The notes beneath the pieces are model-generated. The model was given only the letters and a program-made list of their open reading frames with translations. It searched no databases and was not told the origin of the DNA. From Streptomyces longisporoflavus (GTDB lineage: Bacteria; Actinomycetota; Actinomycetes; Streptomycetales; Streptomycetaceae), in assembly GCF_014649775.1 (NCBI RefSeq), contig NZ_BMTR01000006.1, positions 186,001 through 250,000 of the forward strand: a stretch of DNA of 64,000 nucleotides, in the 5' to 3' direction. The position numbers and the translations under genes were made by a program. Positions 1-10,652 of this stretch are shown here, piece by piece. How positions within the stretch are numbered: position 1 is the stretch's first letter; every line of letters begins with the position of its first letter.

Positions 1-244
1 AGTCGCGGAAACGCGCGCACAACTCCTCGTCGACGCGGTGCGGCTCGGGGTGGAAGTCCGGCCAGTAGAAGAACGAGCGGGTCATCGTCATGCCGTGCTC
101 GCGCAGCACGGACAGTTCCTCGCGGACCGTCTTCGGGTCGTAGTTCCGCCACATCAGCGGACCGCCGGTACGTGACCAGAAGTTGGCGCCGATCCAGGGC
201 AGGACGGCGGAATCATGGGTGAGCTGGGCGCTGTGGCGTCGCAT
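1..244 (-). CDS. Glycoside hydrolase (GH5/cellulase-like), 5' part only
   Basis: Only the first 81 codons are present; the gene continues past the left edge. The readable N-terminus contains WIGANFWSRTGGPLMWR, then a helix-like stretch and TRSFFYWPDFHPEP. This looks like the first beta-strands of a TIM-barrel glycosidase of the cellulase/mannanase type. There is no signal peptide, so the enzyme is probably cytoplasmic and acts on sugars imported by the ABC system encoded just upstream. The ATG at 244 is used here; an in-frame ATG at 286 would add 14 residues. The gene follows the LacI stop (299) closely and in the same direction, so it is probably the last gene of the uptake operon. The substrate cannot be read from this fragment. 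Confidence 0.6.
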   Translation of the reverse strand, partial: MRRHSAQLTHDSAVLPWIGANFWSRTGGPLMWRNYDPKTVREELSVLREHGMTMTRSFFYWPDFHPEPHRVDEELCARFRD

Positions 245-298
245 GGTGGTACTCAGGTCTTTCCGTACGGGGGTGCGGGGGTTCATCAGAAGCGGAGG

Positions 299-1348
299 TC
301 AGCGGGCGGGCCCCGTCGACTCGCGGACCACGAGCCGTGGCCGTTCGTCGAGCGCGACGGGCGGCACCTTCTCGCCGCACTGCGCGAGGAGCGCACGCGC
401 GGCGGCCGCACCGACCCGCTGCACCTGCTGGTCGACGGTGGTCAGACGCGGGTGCAGCCAGTGGCCGATCGGGAGGTTGTCGTAGCCCACGACGGACAGA
501 TCGCCGGGGACACGCAGTCCGGCGCGCTGGGCGGCGCCGATGCCGCACACCGCCATGGAGTCATTGGCGTACATGACGGCGGTGGGGCGCTGCGCCATGC
601 CGAGCAGCTCCTCGGTCGCGGCGACCGCCGCGGCCTCGGAGAAGTCGGTGCTCAGGACGGCGGCCGGGGCGAGCCCCTTGAGCAGCAGGGTTTCCTCGAA
701 GACCGCGCGGCGCAGCCCCGTGTGCAGCAGTTCGCCGGGCCCCGACACATAGGCGATGCGCCGGTGGCCGAGCTCCACGAGGTGGTCGACGGCTTCGTGT
801 ATGCCGGCGCCCTGGTTGCCCAGGCCCACGGTCGGCACGGGCGCGTCGGGATGCGGTGCGCCGAGCAGTACGGCGGGCAGGCCGAGGCCGCGCAGCAGCG
901 GCGGGCGCGGGTCGTCGGCGCGGGCGTCGGTCAGGACGGCGCCGTCGACGCGGCCCTCGGCGGCGAGACGTTCGTACAGCGCGCTCTCCTCGGCCACGTC
1001 CGCGACCAGATGGAGCAGCAAGCCGTAACCGCGCGGGGCGAGTTCGCCCTCCAGGCCGGTGATCAGCTCGGTGAAGTGCGGGTCCGCGCCGAGCACGTCC
1101 GTGGGGCGGCGCACCACGAGGGCCAGCGTGCGGGTACGGGCGCTGCGCAGCGCCGTCGCCGTGGCACTCGGCGACCAGCCGAGCTCGGCGGCGGCGTCCA
1201 GGATGCGGCGCCGGGTGGCCTCGGAGATGCGGCCCTTGGCGTTGAACGCCTGCGAGACGGCGGCCGTGGAGACCCCGGCCGCCGCGGCGACCGCCTTGAT
1301 CGTCGGACGTGCGCCGCTGTCCCTGCGGGATGCTTCCGGAGTGTTCAC
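299..1348 (-). CDS. LacI-family transcriptional regulator of the adjacent sugar ABC operon
   Basis: A 349-residue LacI/GalR protein. The N-terminal helix-turn-helix (AVAAAAGVSTAAVSQAFN, about residues 16-36) and hinge helix are followed by a periplasmic-binding-protein-like effector domain ending in the typical DLSVVGYDNLPIGHWLHP and TTVDQ motifs. The GTG start at 1348 overlaps the stop of the preceding permease by 4 bases (GTGA), indicating translational coupling. It therefore belongs to the transport operon it presumably represses. Its likely operators are the palindromes with a central CG at 4511-4557 upstream of the binding-protein gene. The inducing sugar is unknown; the operon's glycosidase suggests an oligosaccharide. 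Confidence 0.93.
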   Translation of the reverse strand: MNTPEASRRDSGARPTIKAVAAAAGVSTAAVSQAFNAKGRISEATRRRILDAAAELGWSPSATATALRSARTRTLALVVRRPTDVLGADPHFTELITGLEGELAPRGYGLLLHLVADVAEESALYERLAAEGRVDGAVLTDARADDPRPPLLRGLGLPAVLLGAPHPDAPVPTVGLGNQGAGIHEAVDHLVELGHRRIAYVSGPGELLHTGLRRAVFEETLLLKGLAPAAVLSTDFSEAAAVAATEELLGMAQRPTAVMYANDSMAVCGIGAAQRAGLRVPGDLSVVGYDNLPIGHWLHPRLTTVDQQVQRVGAAAARALLAQCGEKVPPVALDERPRLVVRESTGPAR

Positions 1349-2172
1349 ATCTTCACCGCCCCACTGACGAGGGCCTGCTGCATCCGCTTCTGCAGCACCG
1401 TGTAGACGGCCCATACCGGTACGAGAGTCAGTACCGTACCGGCGGTCAGGACCCCGTAATCCGTCCCCGTCAGGGACTTGAGGGTGGGCAGGGCTACCTG
1501 CACGGTGCGCTGCGAGGGGTCGGGGCCGATGATGACGAGCGAGTACAGGTACTCGTTCCAGAACGTCAGGAAGTTCAGGAGCAGCACCGTCGCGATGCCG
1601 GGCATGCACATCGGCGTATAGACGTGCCGCAGGACCCCGAACGTGGAGGCGCCGTCGATGCGCGCCGCCTCCTCCATCTCCTTGGGGATGGTCCGCATGA
1701 ACTGCACCAGGATGACCACGGACAGCGGCATCGCGGTGGCGGGCAGGAAGAGCACCATGAACATGCGCGTGTGGAACAGGCCGGTCGCCGCCGCGAGCAG
1801 GAACGTGGGGAAGAGCGCGGCGAACGTCGGGATGAGGAAGCCGAGCGAGAAGACCTTCTCCACGAAGGCGCCGAGCCGGCCCGTCGAGCGGGCGACGGCG
1901 AACGCCGCCGGAATCGCGAGCGCCAGGGTCAGCGCGAGCGAGAAGGCCGTCACGAGCGCCGAGTTGACGACCGCGAGCCCCAGATCGGCGCTCTCGAAGG
2001 CCGTGCCGAAGTTGCCGAACGACAGGGAGGTGGGCAGGGAGAAGGGGCTGGCGAAGATCTCCTCGTTCGTCTTGAAGGCGGAGGCCAGCAGATAGTAGAG
2101 GGGCACGAGGAGCAGCGCCGCGTACGCCCACGCCAGGATGTGCGCGGGCAGCCAGGACTTTCCGTGTTTCAT
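1345..2172 (-). CDS. Carbohydrate ABC transporter permease (MalG-like)
   Basis: A 275-residue inner-membrane permease of the carbohydrate uptake CUT1 family. It has about six hydrophobic segments and the cytoplasmic EAA loop (EMEEAARIDGAS, about residues 175-190), which contacts the ATPase. The sequence ends in the MalG-typical VSGAVKM. It pairs with the permease at 2205-3137 and the lipoprotein at 3173-4474. No ATP-binding subunit is encoded nearby; in streptomycetes CUT1 systems usually share the MsiK ATPase, so the same is inferred here. The ATG at 2172 fits the family N-terminus (MKHGKSWLP). Its 3' end overlaps the LacI start by 4 bases. Confidence 0.93.
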   Translation of the reverse strand: MKHGKSWLPAHILAWAYAALLLVPLYYLLASAFKTNEEIFASPFSLPTSLSFGNFGTAFESADLGLAVVNSALVTAFSLALTLALAIPAAFAVARSTGRLGAFVEKVFSLGFLIPTFAALFPTFLLAAATGLFHTRMFMVLFLPATAMPLSVVILVQFMRTIPKEMEEAARIDGASTFGVLRHVYTPMCMPGIATVLLLNFLTFWNEYLYSLVIIGPDPSQRTVQVALPTLKSLTGTDYGVLTAGTVLTLVPVWAVYTVLQKRMQQALVSGAVKM

Positions 2173-2204
2173 GGTGACCGGCTCCGATCGGGTCTCTGGC
2201 GGCG

Positions 2205-3137
2205 TCAGTAGTTCTGGCGGAACGTGCGGCGGATGGTGAGCAGACCGACGAGGCCGACCAGGAAGAGAATCACGCCGACGGTCTGGCTGTAGCCGAGGTC
2301 GGCCGCGATGAACGCCTTCTGGTAGACGAGGAACGACAGCGTCGTCGACGAACTGCCCGGACCGCCCTGCGTGAGGAGCAGGACGTGCTGGGCCGATCCG
2401 AAGAACGTCCAGAGGAACTGGAGCATCGTCACCACGCCCACGTAGTCGCGGATGACCGGGAAGTGCACGCGCCACATCGTCCGCCAGTGCCCGGCGCCGT
2501 CCAGCTGCGCCGCCTCGCCGATCTCCTCGGGCACACTGCCGAGCCGGGCCGCGAACAGGACGGCGGTGAAGCCGATGCCGCCCCAGACGTCGAGCACGAT
2601 CAGACAGGCGAGTGCCGTCGAGGGAGAGGCCAGCCAGGCGTCGGTCACCGAGCCCAGTCCCACCGACTTCAGCGCGCCGTTGACCAGGCCGTCGGGGGAG
2701 AGCGCCGCGTAGAACACCATCGCCTTGGCCGGGGTGGAGATCAGGCCGGGGATGAAGAGGAGGTAGCGCAGGACACGGTGGCCCGGCGGCTTCTGCGCGA
2801 CGTAGTAGCCCAGCATGTACGCGCACACGATCATGATCGGCAGGGCGACGGCGAGCTGGACCGCCGTATTGCGCACGGCGTCCCAGAACACCGGGTCGTC
2901 GAAGACCGTACGGACGTTGTCCCACCCGGCGAAGGTGACGGGCTGCAGCATGCCCGGCCAGTGCAGGGCCGCGATCACGAAGATCGCGATCATCGGGCCG
3001 ACCATGAAGACCAGATACCAGACCAGGGCGGGGACGGCGAGGATCGTGCCGCCTTCCTGGCGGCGCCCCCGGACCGGGGACTTGGCGGGTGCGGGGCGGA
3101 CCTCGGTCCCGCCCGGCGTCGACATCGTTGTCGTCAT
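2205..3137 (-). CDS. Carbohydrate ABC transporter permease (MalF-like)
   Basis: A 310-residue membrane protein with a charged cytoplasmic N-terminus of about 30 residues, then a first membrane span (ILAVPALVWYLVFMVGPM) and five more. The EAA loop reads EIGEAAQLDGAG. It forms the membrane channel with the downstream MalG-like permease, 32 bases away. The ATG at 3137 has a GGGAG ribosome site at good spacing; a second in-frame ATG four codons later is possible. Family assignment (binding-protein-dependent transport, inner-membrane component) is clear, but the sugar specificity is not visible. Confidence 0.93.
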   Translation of the reverse strand: MTTTMSTPGGTEVRPAPAKSPVRGRRQEGGTILAVPALVWYLVFMVGPMIAIFVIAALHWPGMLQPVTFAGWDNVRTVFDDPVFWDAVRNTAVQLAVALPIMIVCAYMLGYYVAQKPPGHRVLRYLLFIPGLISTPAKAMVFYAALSPDGLVNGALKSVGLGSVTDAWLASPSTALACLIVLDVWGGIGFTAVLFAARLGSVPEEIGEAAQLDGAGHWRTMWRVHFPVIRDYVGVVTMLQFLWTFFGSAQHVLLLTQGGPGSSSTTLSFLVYQKAFIAADLGYSQTVGVILFLVGLVGLLTIRRTFRQNY

Positions 3138-3172
3138 CTCGGGTGACTCCCGGAAAGGTGCTCGGGCGCGGC

Positions 3173-4474
3173 TCATGCGGTGCGGTACGCGGCTTCGAGC
3201 ACGGAGCGCACCCTGGCGGGGCTCGTGCCCCGGGTGAACGCCGTACTGGTCGCGGTGATCAGCGGCTGCGTCGCGGCCGGCGGGACGTAGACATCGGGAA
3301 GGAGGGCTTCGCTGACGTCGTCGCCGAGCTTCTGCGCCTCGGCGACCAGCGGGAAGTCCGTGCTGAGGGTGTCCGAACGCAGGGCCATGTCCCGGCCGCT
3401 CTCCTTGACGAAGCGCGTAACGGTGTCCGGGCGGTACATGAAGCGCAGGAACTTCTCGACGGAGTCCAGCTTCTTCGTGCCGTTCGGGCTGATCCAGAAG
3501 CCGATGAGGGTGTAGGTGCGCAGGATCGTCGGCTTGGCGTGCGCGGCGCCCGGAGCGAGCGGCCAGCCGCCGACATCCGTGTGCCGGGCGATCTTGTCCG
3601 GGACCTTGGCGAGCGCCGACGACATGGCGGACTGGATGGCGGCGGCACCCGTGTTGAACTGCGTCGTCATCGTGTCGGACGTCAGGCCCTGCGCCTTGTC
3701 GGCGAAGACTCCGGCGTCGCGCAGGGCGGTGAAGTACTCGATGCCCTCGCGGGCGCCCCGGCTGCCGCTGAAGTCGCCGCTCGTGAAGACCTTCCGCGCC
3801 TCGTCGGGCGTGAGGAAGGTCTGGATGATCTGGGCGAGGAGCTTCTGGCCCGTCCAGTCGTTGCCGCCCACGGTCACCGGTGCGATGCCCTTGGCGCGGA
3901 GCTTGCGGGCGGCGGAGATCAGCTGGTCGCCGGTGGTGGGGATCGCGTCGACACCGGCGCTTTCGAGCAGCGCGGTGTTGTAGGCGACCGGCCAGTTGGT
4001 GGCGAAGTAGGGGAAGGCGCGCAGCCGCCCCTTGCCGTCGGTCCAGGCGTCCAGGGCGACGGGCAGGACCCGCTTTCGCAGTCCCCAGTCGTCCATGTAG
4101 CCCTTGACGTCTACGGTCGCCCCGACATCGGTCCAGGCCAGCGTCTTGTCGTAGAGGTTCACCATGACGACGTCCGGCTCCTTGCGGGCGAGCCGGGATG
4201 TCTCGTAGACCTGCGCGAGGTCGTCGCCGTTGACGAGGTTCTTCACCTTCAGGCCCGGGTTCTCGTCCCGGAAGGTGTTCAGGGCGGACAGATACGTGGG
4301 CGAGCCCGGTGCGGTGGTGCCCAGCTGGCTGTGCACCACGAGCGTGTCGGGATCGGAATCCGCCGAAGCCAGCGTGGAACAGCCGGCGAGGGCGGGCAGG
4401 GCGGGCAGGGCGGTGGCGGCGGCCAGGCCTGAACCTGCGGCGAGGAAGCCGCGCCGACTCATCGTTGAGCGCAC
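3173..4474 (-). CDS. Sugar ABC transporter substrate-binding lipoprotein with Tat signal
   Basis: A 433-residue extracellular solute-binding protein of the MalE type (cluster B/CUT1). The N-terminus carries a twin-arginine signal (SRRGFLAAG) followed by a lipobox (LAGC), so the protein is probably exported folded by Tat and anchored as a lipoprotein. The body shows family features such as TYLSALNTFRDENPGLKV and a late FWISPNGTKK. The GTG at 4474 has a GGAGA site 9 bases upstream; the ATG at 4462 is the alternative start. It is the first gene of the operon, and two operator-like palindromes lie at 4511-4557. It presents an oligosaccharide of unknown identity to the two permeases downstream. 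Confidence 0.92.
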   Translation of the reverse strand: MRSTMSRRGFLAAGSGLAAATALPALPALAGCSTLASADSDPDTLVVHSQLGTTAPGSPTYLSALNTFRDENPGLKVKNLVNGDDLAQVYETSRLARKEPDVVMVNLYDKTLAWTDVGATVDVKGYMDDWGLRKRVLPVALDAWTDGKGRLRAFPYFATNWPVAYNTALLESAGVDAIPTTGDQLISAARKLRAKGIAPVTVGGNDWTGQKLLAQIIQTFLTPDEARKVFTSGDFSGSRGAREGIEYFTALRDAGVFADKAQGLTSDTMTTQFNTGAAAIQSAMSSALAKVPDKIARHTDVGGWPLAPGAAHAKPTILRTYTLIGFWISPNGTKKLDSVEKFLRFMYRPDTVTRFVKESGRDMALRSDTLSTDFPLVAEAQKLGDDVSEALLPDVYVPPAATQPLITATSTAFTRGTSPARVRSVLEAAYRTA

Positions 4475-4510
4475 AGCGGGATGTCTCCAACCAGGGCGAT
4501 GACAACCAGG

Positions 4511-4557
4511 GGTTAATCGATATACCTGCGGGGGTGCGAGGAGACTAGAAGCGCTTC
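4511..4557. promoter_or_regulatory. Two LacI-type operator candidates upstream of the binding-protein gene
   Basis: GGTTAATCGATATACC (4511-4526) is a 16-base near-perfect palindrome centred on CG. GAAGCGCTTC (4548-4557) is a perfect palindrome, also centred on CG. Both lie just upstream of the ABC operon start at 4474. A central CG is typical of LacI-family operators, so the operon's own LacI protein (299-1348) is the likely ligand. That assignment is inference. Confidence 0.5.
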
Positions 4558-4661
4558 GTTGAATGGTCAATCCCCTGTTGCGCACGGTGAATCTTCCGGC
4601 GAATACGACAAAACGGTCACGCGGTGTCGGTCGTGCCGCAGTGGCGCCCGCCACGTCTTTA

Positions 4662-6755
<2,094 letters not shown>

Positions 6756-6796
6756 CCCCGGCGTCCGCACCGGACGCCGTACTTAGGATGGCCGCC

Positions 6797-7336
6797 ATGT
6801 CACTCCCGCACGCGATCCTCACCGCACTGCTCGAAAAGCCTTCCTCTGGCCTCGAGCTGACCCGCAGGTTCGACAAGTCGATCGGCTACTTCTGGTCGGC
6901 CACGCACCAGCAGATCTACCGCGAGCTGGGGAAACTGGAGCGGGACGGGTCCATCCGCGCGCTGGAGCAGCAGCAGGCCACCCGCGGGCAGAAGAAGGAG
7001 TACGAGGTCCTGCCCGCGGGCCGCGCCGAACTGGCCCGCTGGACGGCCGCGAGCCAGGACCCCAAGCCGCTGCGGGACACCCTGCTGCTGCGCCTGCGGG
7101 CGGCGGCGGTCGTCGGCACGGACGGCATCGAGGCGGACCTGCGCCGCCATCTCACCCTGCACCGGCGGCAGTTGGCCGAGTACGAGGAGATCGAGAAGCG
7201 GGACTTCCCGCCGGGCAGGGACACGGTGGAGGACCGGCTGCGGCATGTGGTGCTGCGGGCCGGGATCGACCTGGAGACGTTCTGGACCCAGTGGCTGGAG
7301 CGGACGCTGGAGGAACTCGGGAGGCCGGACGCCTGA
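6797..7336 (+). CDS. PadR-family transcriptional regulator
   Basis: A 179-residue regulator with the PadR winged helix at the N-terminus (LPHAILTALLEKPSSGLELT, then YFWSATHQQIYRELGKLERDG). A charged C-terminal helical domain of the Vir_act_alpha_C type is rich in Leu, Arg and Glu and serves in dimerisation. The ATG at 6797 has AGGA 8 bases upstream; an in-frame ATG at 6788 is less well placed. It lies 41 bases after fadH in the same direction, so it probably regulates fadH. The palindrome at 4662-4675 is the best operator candidate. The effector is unknown. Confidence 0.9.
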   Translation: MSLPHAILTALLEKPSSGLELTRRFDKSIGYFWSATHQQIYRELGKLERDGSIRALEQQQATRGQKKEYEVLPAGRAELARWTAASQDPKPLRDTLLLRLRAAAVVGTDGIEADLRRHLTLHRRQLAEYEEIEKRDFPPGRDTVEDRLRHVVLRAGIDLETFWTQWLERTLEELGRPDA

Positions 7337-7400
7337 CCCCGGACGCTTCAGACGCTTCATGCCTGATGCCGGACGTCTGACGCTCCGGCGTACGTACGAC

Positions 7401-7440
7401 GGCTGCCGCCGGCCGACGCGAGTCGGGGCCGGCGGCAGCC
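7401..7440. terminator. Strong inverted repeat, probable bidirectional terminator
   Basis: A perfect 14-bp stem (GGCTGCCGCCGGCC and its complement) with a 12-base loop lies between the convergent PadR gene and the small membrane protein gene. No T-run follows, as is usual in high-GC actinobacteria. Confidence 0.8.
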
Positions 7441-7489
7441 GCTTCTCCGAGGCCCCGGTCAGGGCCGCTTCAGGGCCGGCGGCTCCCGC

Positions 7490-7999
7490 TCAGAGCCGGT
7501 GCTGCGCGCCGCGGCGACGCAGGTACCAGGCTCCACCGCCGCCGACGGCCAGGACCAGCAGGGCGCCGCCCCCGACGAGGGTGATCGTGCCCCGGTCCTC
7601 GCTGCCGCCGCCGAGACCGCCCCGGACGCCGCGCGCGGGCGCGGTCGTGGACGAGGTGGTCGGCGTGGCCCCGACGGTGACCGTCTGCGAACCCGCCGCC
7701 GTGCCGTCCTCGCAGACCACGGCCACCGTGTGCTTGCCGGAACTGACGTTCTGCCAGGAGGCGCTGCCACCCGAGAGCGGCACCTGCCTGCCTTGGGCGA
7801 AGCTGGCCTGGCCGTTGCTCATCAGCGCGGCGTTGCCTCCGTCCGGGCAGGCCTGCGTGGTGACCGTGACCGTCGATCCCCTGGCGGACACCGAGATTCC
7901 CTCGGCGGCGACCGCCGAGGGGGCGGCCAGTGCCAGCGGAAGCGCGGCCGCGGCGGCGACGGTCAGGCCGGAGCGGACGAATATCTGGGTAGTGCGCAT
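7490..7999 (-). CDS. Small secreted, C-terminally membrane-anchored protein
   Basis: A 169-residue protein of unknown function. It begins with a Sec signal peptide (MRTTQIFVRSGLTVAAAAAL, cleavage likely after VAA near residue 32). A beta-rich Ser/Thr/Val domain of about 70 residues follows, with two cysteines (TTQAC, VVCEDG) that could form a disulfide. A Thr/Pro/Gly linker then leads to a hydrophobic C-terminal segment (LVGGGALLVLAVGGGGAWYL) ending in RRRG. The layout is that of a small cell-surface protein held by a C-terminal membrane span; there is no LPXTG motif. The start at 7999 has GGAGGG 7 bases upstream. Similar small surface proteins are common in streptomycetes, but no function can be assigned. 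Confidence 0.8.
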   Translation of the reverse strand: MRTTQIFVRSGLTVAAAAALPLALAAPSAVAAEGISVSARGSTVTVTTQACPDGGNAALMSNGQASFAQGRQVPLSGGSASWQNVSSGKHTVAVVCEDGTAAGSQTVTVGATPTTSSTTAPARGVRGGLGGGSEDRGTITLVGGGALLVLAVGGGGAWYLRRRGAQHRL

Positions 8000-8199
8000 G
8001 AGTCTGCCCTCCGGAGGCACGGGAGGCGGTACATCCCATGCGCCGCCGGGGGTCGGGGAGCGCCCGTGCTACCTGACGACGAGCCAACGTGCCATCCGCC
8101 CGAGCCGCATGCGGACAGCGACCGGGCAGGTGACGGAATCCTTCGTACGGCCGACAGGCGCGGCAGCCGGCCTGGCCCGGTGCCGCGCCTTCATGGGCG

Positions 8200-9171
8200 T
8201 CAGCCGGTGGTGACCGTCCGTTCGGCTGACCAGCCGCCCCACGTCCCGTCGGGAAGCTTGGCCCGGAGCTTCACGCGGTGCGTGTCGCCCGGTTTCTTGC
8301 CCACGTAGAAGTCGTGCTCGGCCTTGTCCCGGGGAGCCGTGCCGCCGAACACCAGCGAGGTGGCGGTCTTGCCGTCGAGGTGGATCTGGTACTCCGCCAC
8401 CGCGCCGCCCGTACGCGGCGGAGTCCACGCCAAGACGATGTAGTAGGCCCCGTCGTCTTCGCGGGTCTTCGCGCGGAAGTCCGCAGGTGCCGTGGCGCGG
8501 CCGTCGCCCCGGCCGGCCTCGGTGGTGAGGCGGACGGTGCGGCTCGGGGGAGACGCGTTGTCGGCCGCGTCGAGCGCCTTGACGGTGAAGCGGTAGGCCG
8601 TGCCCGGCCGCAGGCCCGTGACGAGGGTCTCGCGCTCGCTGCCGTCCACGCTGTGGATCTTCGACGTGCCCTGGTAGATCTCGTACGAGGCGACGCCCTC
8701 GTCGTCCTTCGAGGCGCCCCAGGACAGCGTCACCGCCCGGCTGCCCTCGACCGCGCCCCGCGGGGAGCCGGGCCGGGAGGGCGGCTCGCGATCGGCGGCG
8801 GCCGCGGCGGGCGTGTTGACCGTCTGCTTCTTGCTCGCGGGCCCCACGTTGCCCTCGGCGTCGCGGGCCCGGACGGTGAAGGTGTGGGCCGTGGACGGCT
8901 TCAGACCGACGACGTCCACCATGTGCTTGCTGCCCGGCACCCGCTTGACCCTGGTGGCGCCCCGGTACACGTCGTAGCCGGTGACCCCGGTGTCGTCCGT
9001 GGCCTTGTTCCACATGACGTGGGCGGTGGTGGCGCTGCCCGCCTGCACGGTGAGGCCCCGCGGGGCGGTCGGCGGCTGTACGTCCTTCGCGTCCGCCTCA
9101 CCGCCCCAGGTGCAGGCGGCGAGGGCGGCGGTGAGGGCCAGGAGGGCGGACAGGTGGGGGGTCCGTCGCAC
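8200..9171 (-). CDS. Fibronectin type III domain lipoprotein
   Basis: A 323-residue exported protein with a lipoprotein signal (hydrophobic LSALLALTAALAAC, lipobox Cys about residue 20) and three consecutive fibronectin type III repeats of about 90 residues. Each of the first two repeats shows the YDVYRG/YEIYQG strand and the GLKPSTAHTFTVRARD/GLRPGTAYRFTVKALD signature. The third, C-terminal repeat is divergent. No catalytic domain is present, so it is probably a surface adhesion or spacer protein. The GTG at 9171 has GGAAGG 7 bases upstream; an ATG at 9186 would add five residues and place that ribosome site inside the gene. It is divergent from the chitosanase gene. Confidence 0.85.
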   Translation of the reverse strand: MRRTPHLSALLALTAALAACTWGGEADAKDVQPPTAPRGLTVQAGSATTAHVMWNKATDDTGVTGYDVYRGATRVKRVPGSKHMVDVVGLKPSTAHTFTVRARDAEGNVGPASKKQTVNTPAAAAADREPPSRPGSPRGAVEGSRAVTLSWGASKDDEGVASYEIYQGTSKIHSVDGSERETLVTGLRPGTAYRFTVKALDAADNASPPSRTVRLTTEAGRGDGRATAPADFRAKTREDDGAYYIVLAWTPPRTGGAVAEYQIHLDGKTATSLVFGGTAPRDKAEHDFYVGKKPGDTHRVKLRAKLPDGTWGGWSAERTVTTG

Positions 9172-9196
9172 GGGCGTGCCTTCCATTCGGGCGGCA

Positions 9197-9210
9197 TTGG
9201 TCCGGACCTA
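9197..9210. promoter_or_regulatory. Candidate DasR-type (dre-like) site upstream of chitosanase
   Basis: TTGGTCCGGACCTA contains the perfect palindrome GGTCCGGACC and resembles the DasR element TGGTCTAGACCA. A TTGACA hexamer follows immediately at 9212-9217. It sits between the divergent lipoprotein and chitosanase genes. The clearer dre-like site in this window is upstream of the chitinase at 37112. Confidence 0.35.
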
Positions 9211-9425
9211 TTTGACACAGGTGTCGGGTGCACATCAAGGGGTGTGCGGCTGCGTCTCAAGGGATGCGCACCTCACCGGGCGCGTTCGCGCCGCCCGGGC
9301 CCCCGTGCCGACGGAGGTGTACGACCCGGAACAGGCTGGGATGTCTGGTCACGTACATCCGGCCGCCGGTCTCCGCTCGTCCCACCGGCCGCGGTCAGCC
9401 CCGCCCCGAGGAAAGGCCCCTTCTC

Positions 9426-10190
9426 GTGCGTACCAGGAACACGGCCCTCGCCCTTGCCGCCGGAGCCGCCCTGCTCGTCCCCGCCCCCATGTCAGCGGCC
9501 GCGTTTCCGGAGCGGAGCGAAGCGAGCCACAATTCGGCGCAGGTCCCGATGAGCGCACCGCCCCCGCCCCGGGTGTCCCGTGCGTCCCGCGCTCCCGGGG
9601 AAGGAACCGTGCCCGCCGCCGCGCTCCTCGCCAAGGCCGCCGCGTCCTGTGAACAGGTGTCGCGCGGCAAGTACCGTACGGACGACGGAGCCGCCGAGAC
9701 CATCCCCGTCTGCGGCAAGCGGGGCGCGGTGCACTGGACCGCCGACATGGACATCGACTGCGACGGGCGGCCGAGCCCGGCCTGCAACAAGCGCACGGAC
9801 CCCCTCTTCCAGAACACCACGGCGTTCCAGGAATCGACCGGCCGCCAGCTGAGCGCGGAGTGGCTGCCGTACATCGTCGTGCCGGGCGCGAGCAGTCGCT
9901 GGAACCACACCGAGCACGGCATCACGGGCGGCTCGGTGGCCGCCGTGATCCACGGGGACAAGGTCCTGTACGCCGTCGTCGGCGACACCGGCCCCACCGA
10001 GCTCATCGGCGAGGCGTCGTACGCCGCGGCGAAGGCGCTCGGCATCCGACCCGATCCGGGGACCGGCGGCACCGATTCGGGCGTCACCTACATCGTCTTC
10101 GACGGGCCCAAGGCGTCGCCCATCGAGGACCACCGGGCCGCGGTCGCCCGGGGCGATGAGCTGGCCCGGCAGTTCCTGACCCAGAACTGA
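9426..10190 (+). CDS. Secreted chitosanase, glycoside hydrolase family 75
   Basis: A 254-residue secreted enzyme: signal peptide at about residues 1-26 (ALALAAGAALLVPA), a Pro/Ser-rich linker to about residue 60, then the GH75 fold. Family landmarks are TADMDIDCDG (about 105-114), the following PACN segment, a central GSVAAVIHGDKVLYAVVGDTGP strand pair, and IGEASYAAAKALG. The acidic residues of the GDTGP...IGEAS region (D187, E196) are the likely catalytic pair, as in fungal GH75 chitosanases. It cleaves beta-1,4 glucosamine polymers outside the cell. The GTG at 9426 follows a GAGGAAAGG site. The upstream dre-like palindrome suggests control with the chitin regulon. Confidence 0.88.
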   Translation: MRTRNTALALAAGAALLVPAPMSAAAFPERSEASHNSAQVPMSAPPPPRVSRASRAPGEGTVPAAALLAKAAASCEQVSRGKYRTDDGAAETIPVCGKRGAVHWTADMDIDCDGRPSPACNKRTDPLFQNTTAFQESTGRQLSAEWLPYIVVPGASSRWNHTEHGITGGSVAAVIHGDKVLYAVVGDTGPTELIGEASYAAAKALGIRPDPGTGGTDSGVTYIVFDGPKASPIEDHRAAVARGDELARQFLTQN

Positions 10191-10241
10191 CCCTCCGGCC
10201 GCAGGCTGTCCCGCTCACAACGCCCGCTCACAGCGGCCCGC

Positions 10242-10652
10242 TCACGCCTTCCGGTAGGAGTACGCCTCTGCCGCCGCGGCCTGAACCGCGTCGACGTCGG
10301 CGCCCGCCGACGCGGCCACCACCGCCGCGACCGCGCCCTCCACGAACGGGGCGTCCACCAGGCGGGAGCCGTCCGGGAGCTCGTCGCCCTCGGCGATCAG
10401 CGCCTTCACGGTGAGGACCGCGCTGCCCAGGTCGGTGAGGATGGCGATGCCCGCGCCGCGGTCCACCTTCGCCGCGGCCCGGGCGATCAGCTCCGAGCTC
10501 GTGCCGAAGCCGCCGTCCTCGGTGCCGCCCGCCGGGGCCACGGGCGCGGTCGCCCCACCGCCGGCGAGCGCCGTGGCCAGCGCGGCGACGGATTCGGCGA
10601 CGGCCCCGCTGTGCGAGACGAGGACGATGCCGACCAGCTTGTCGTCACTCAC
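10242..10652 (-). CDS. dhaM: PTS-dependent dihydroxyacetone kinase, phosphotransfer subunit DhaM
   Basis: A 136-residue EIIA-mannose-type protein. The N-terminal GIVLVSHSGAVAE holds the phosphorylated histidine (H14). The downstream GTEDGGFGTSS and ILTDLGSA segments are typical of DhaM. Unlike the E. coli protein it has no fused HPr or enzyme I domains, so phosphate must come from the general PTS proteins encoded elsewhere. It relays phosphate to ADP bound on DhaL. The GTG start overlaps the dhaL stop by 8 bases, so the two are translationally coupled. It is the last gene of the dhaK-dhaL-dhaM operon. Confidence 0.93.
   Translation of the reverse strand: MSDDKLVGIVLVSHSGAVAESVAALATALAGGGATAPVAPAGGTEDGGFGTSSELIARAAAKVDRGAGIAILTDLGSAVLTVKALIAEGDELPDGSRLVDAPFVEGAVAAVVAASAGADVDAVQAAAAEAYSYRKA

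Noticed and set aside
4568..4605. A third SigK-like promoter: CAATCC at about 4568 with an AAT 16 bases later
   Set aside because: The -10 does not read CGAAT at the required spacing and the site is not placed upstream of a fitting stress gene.
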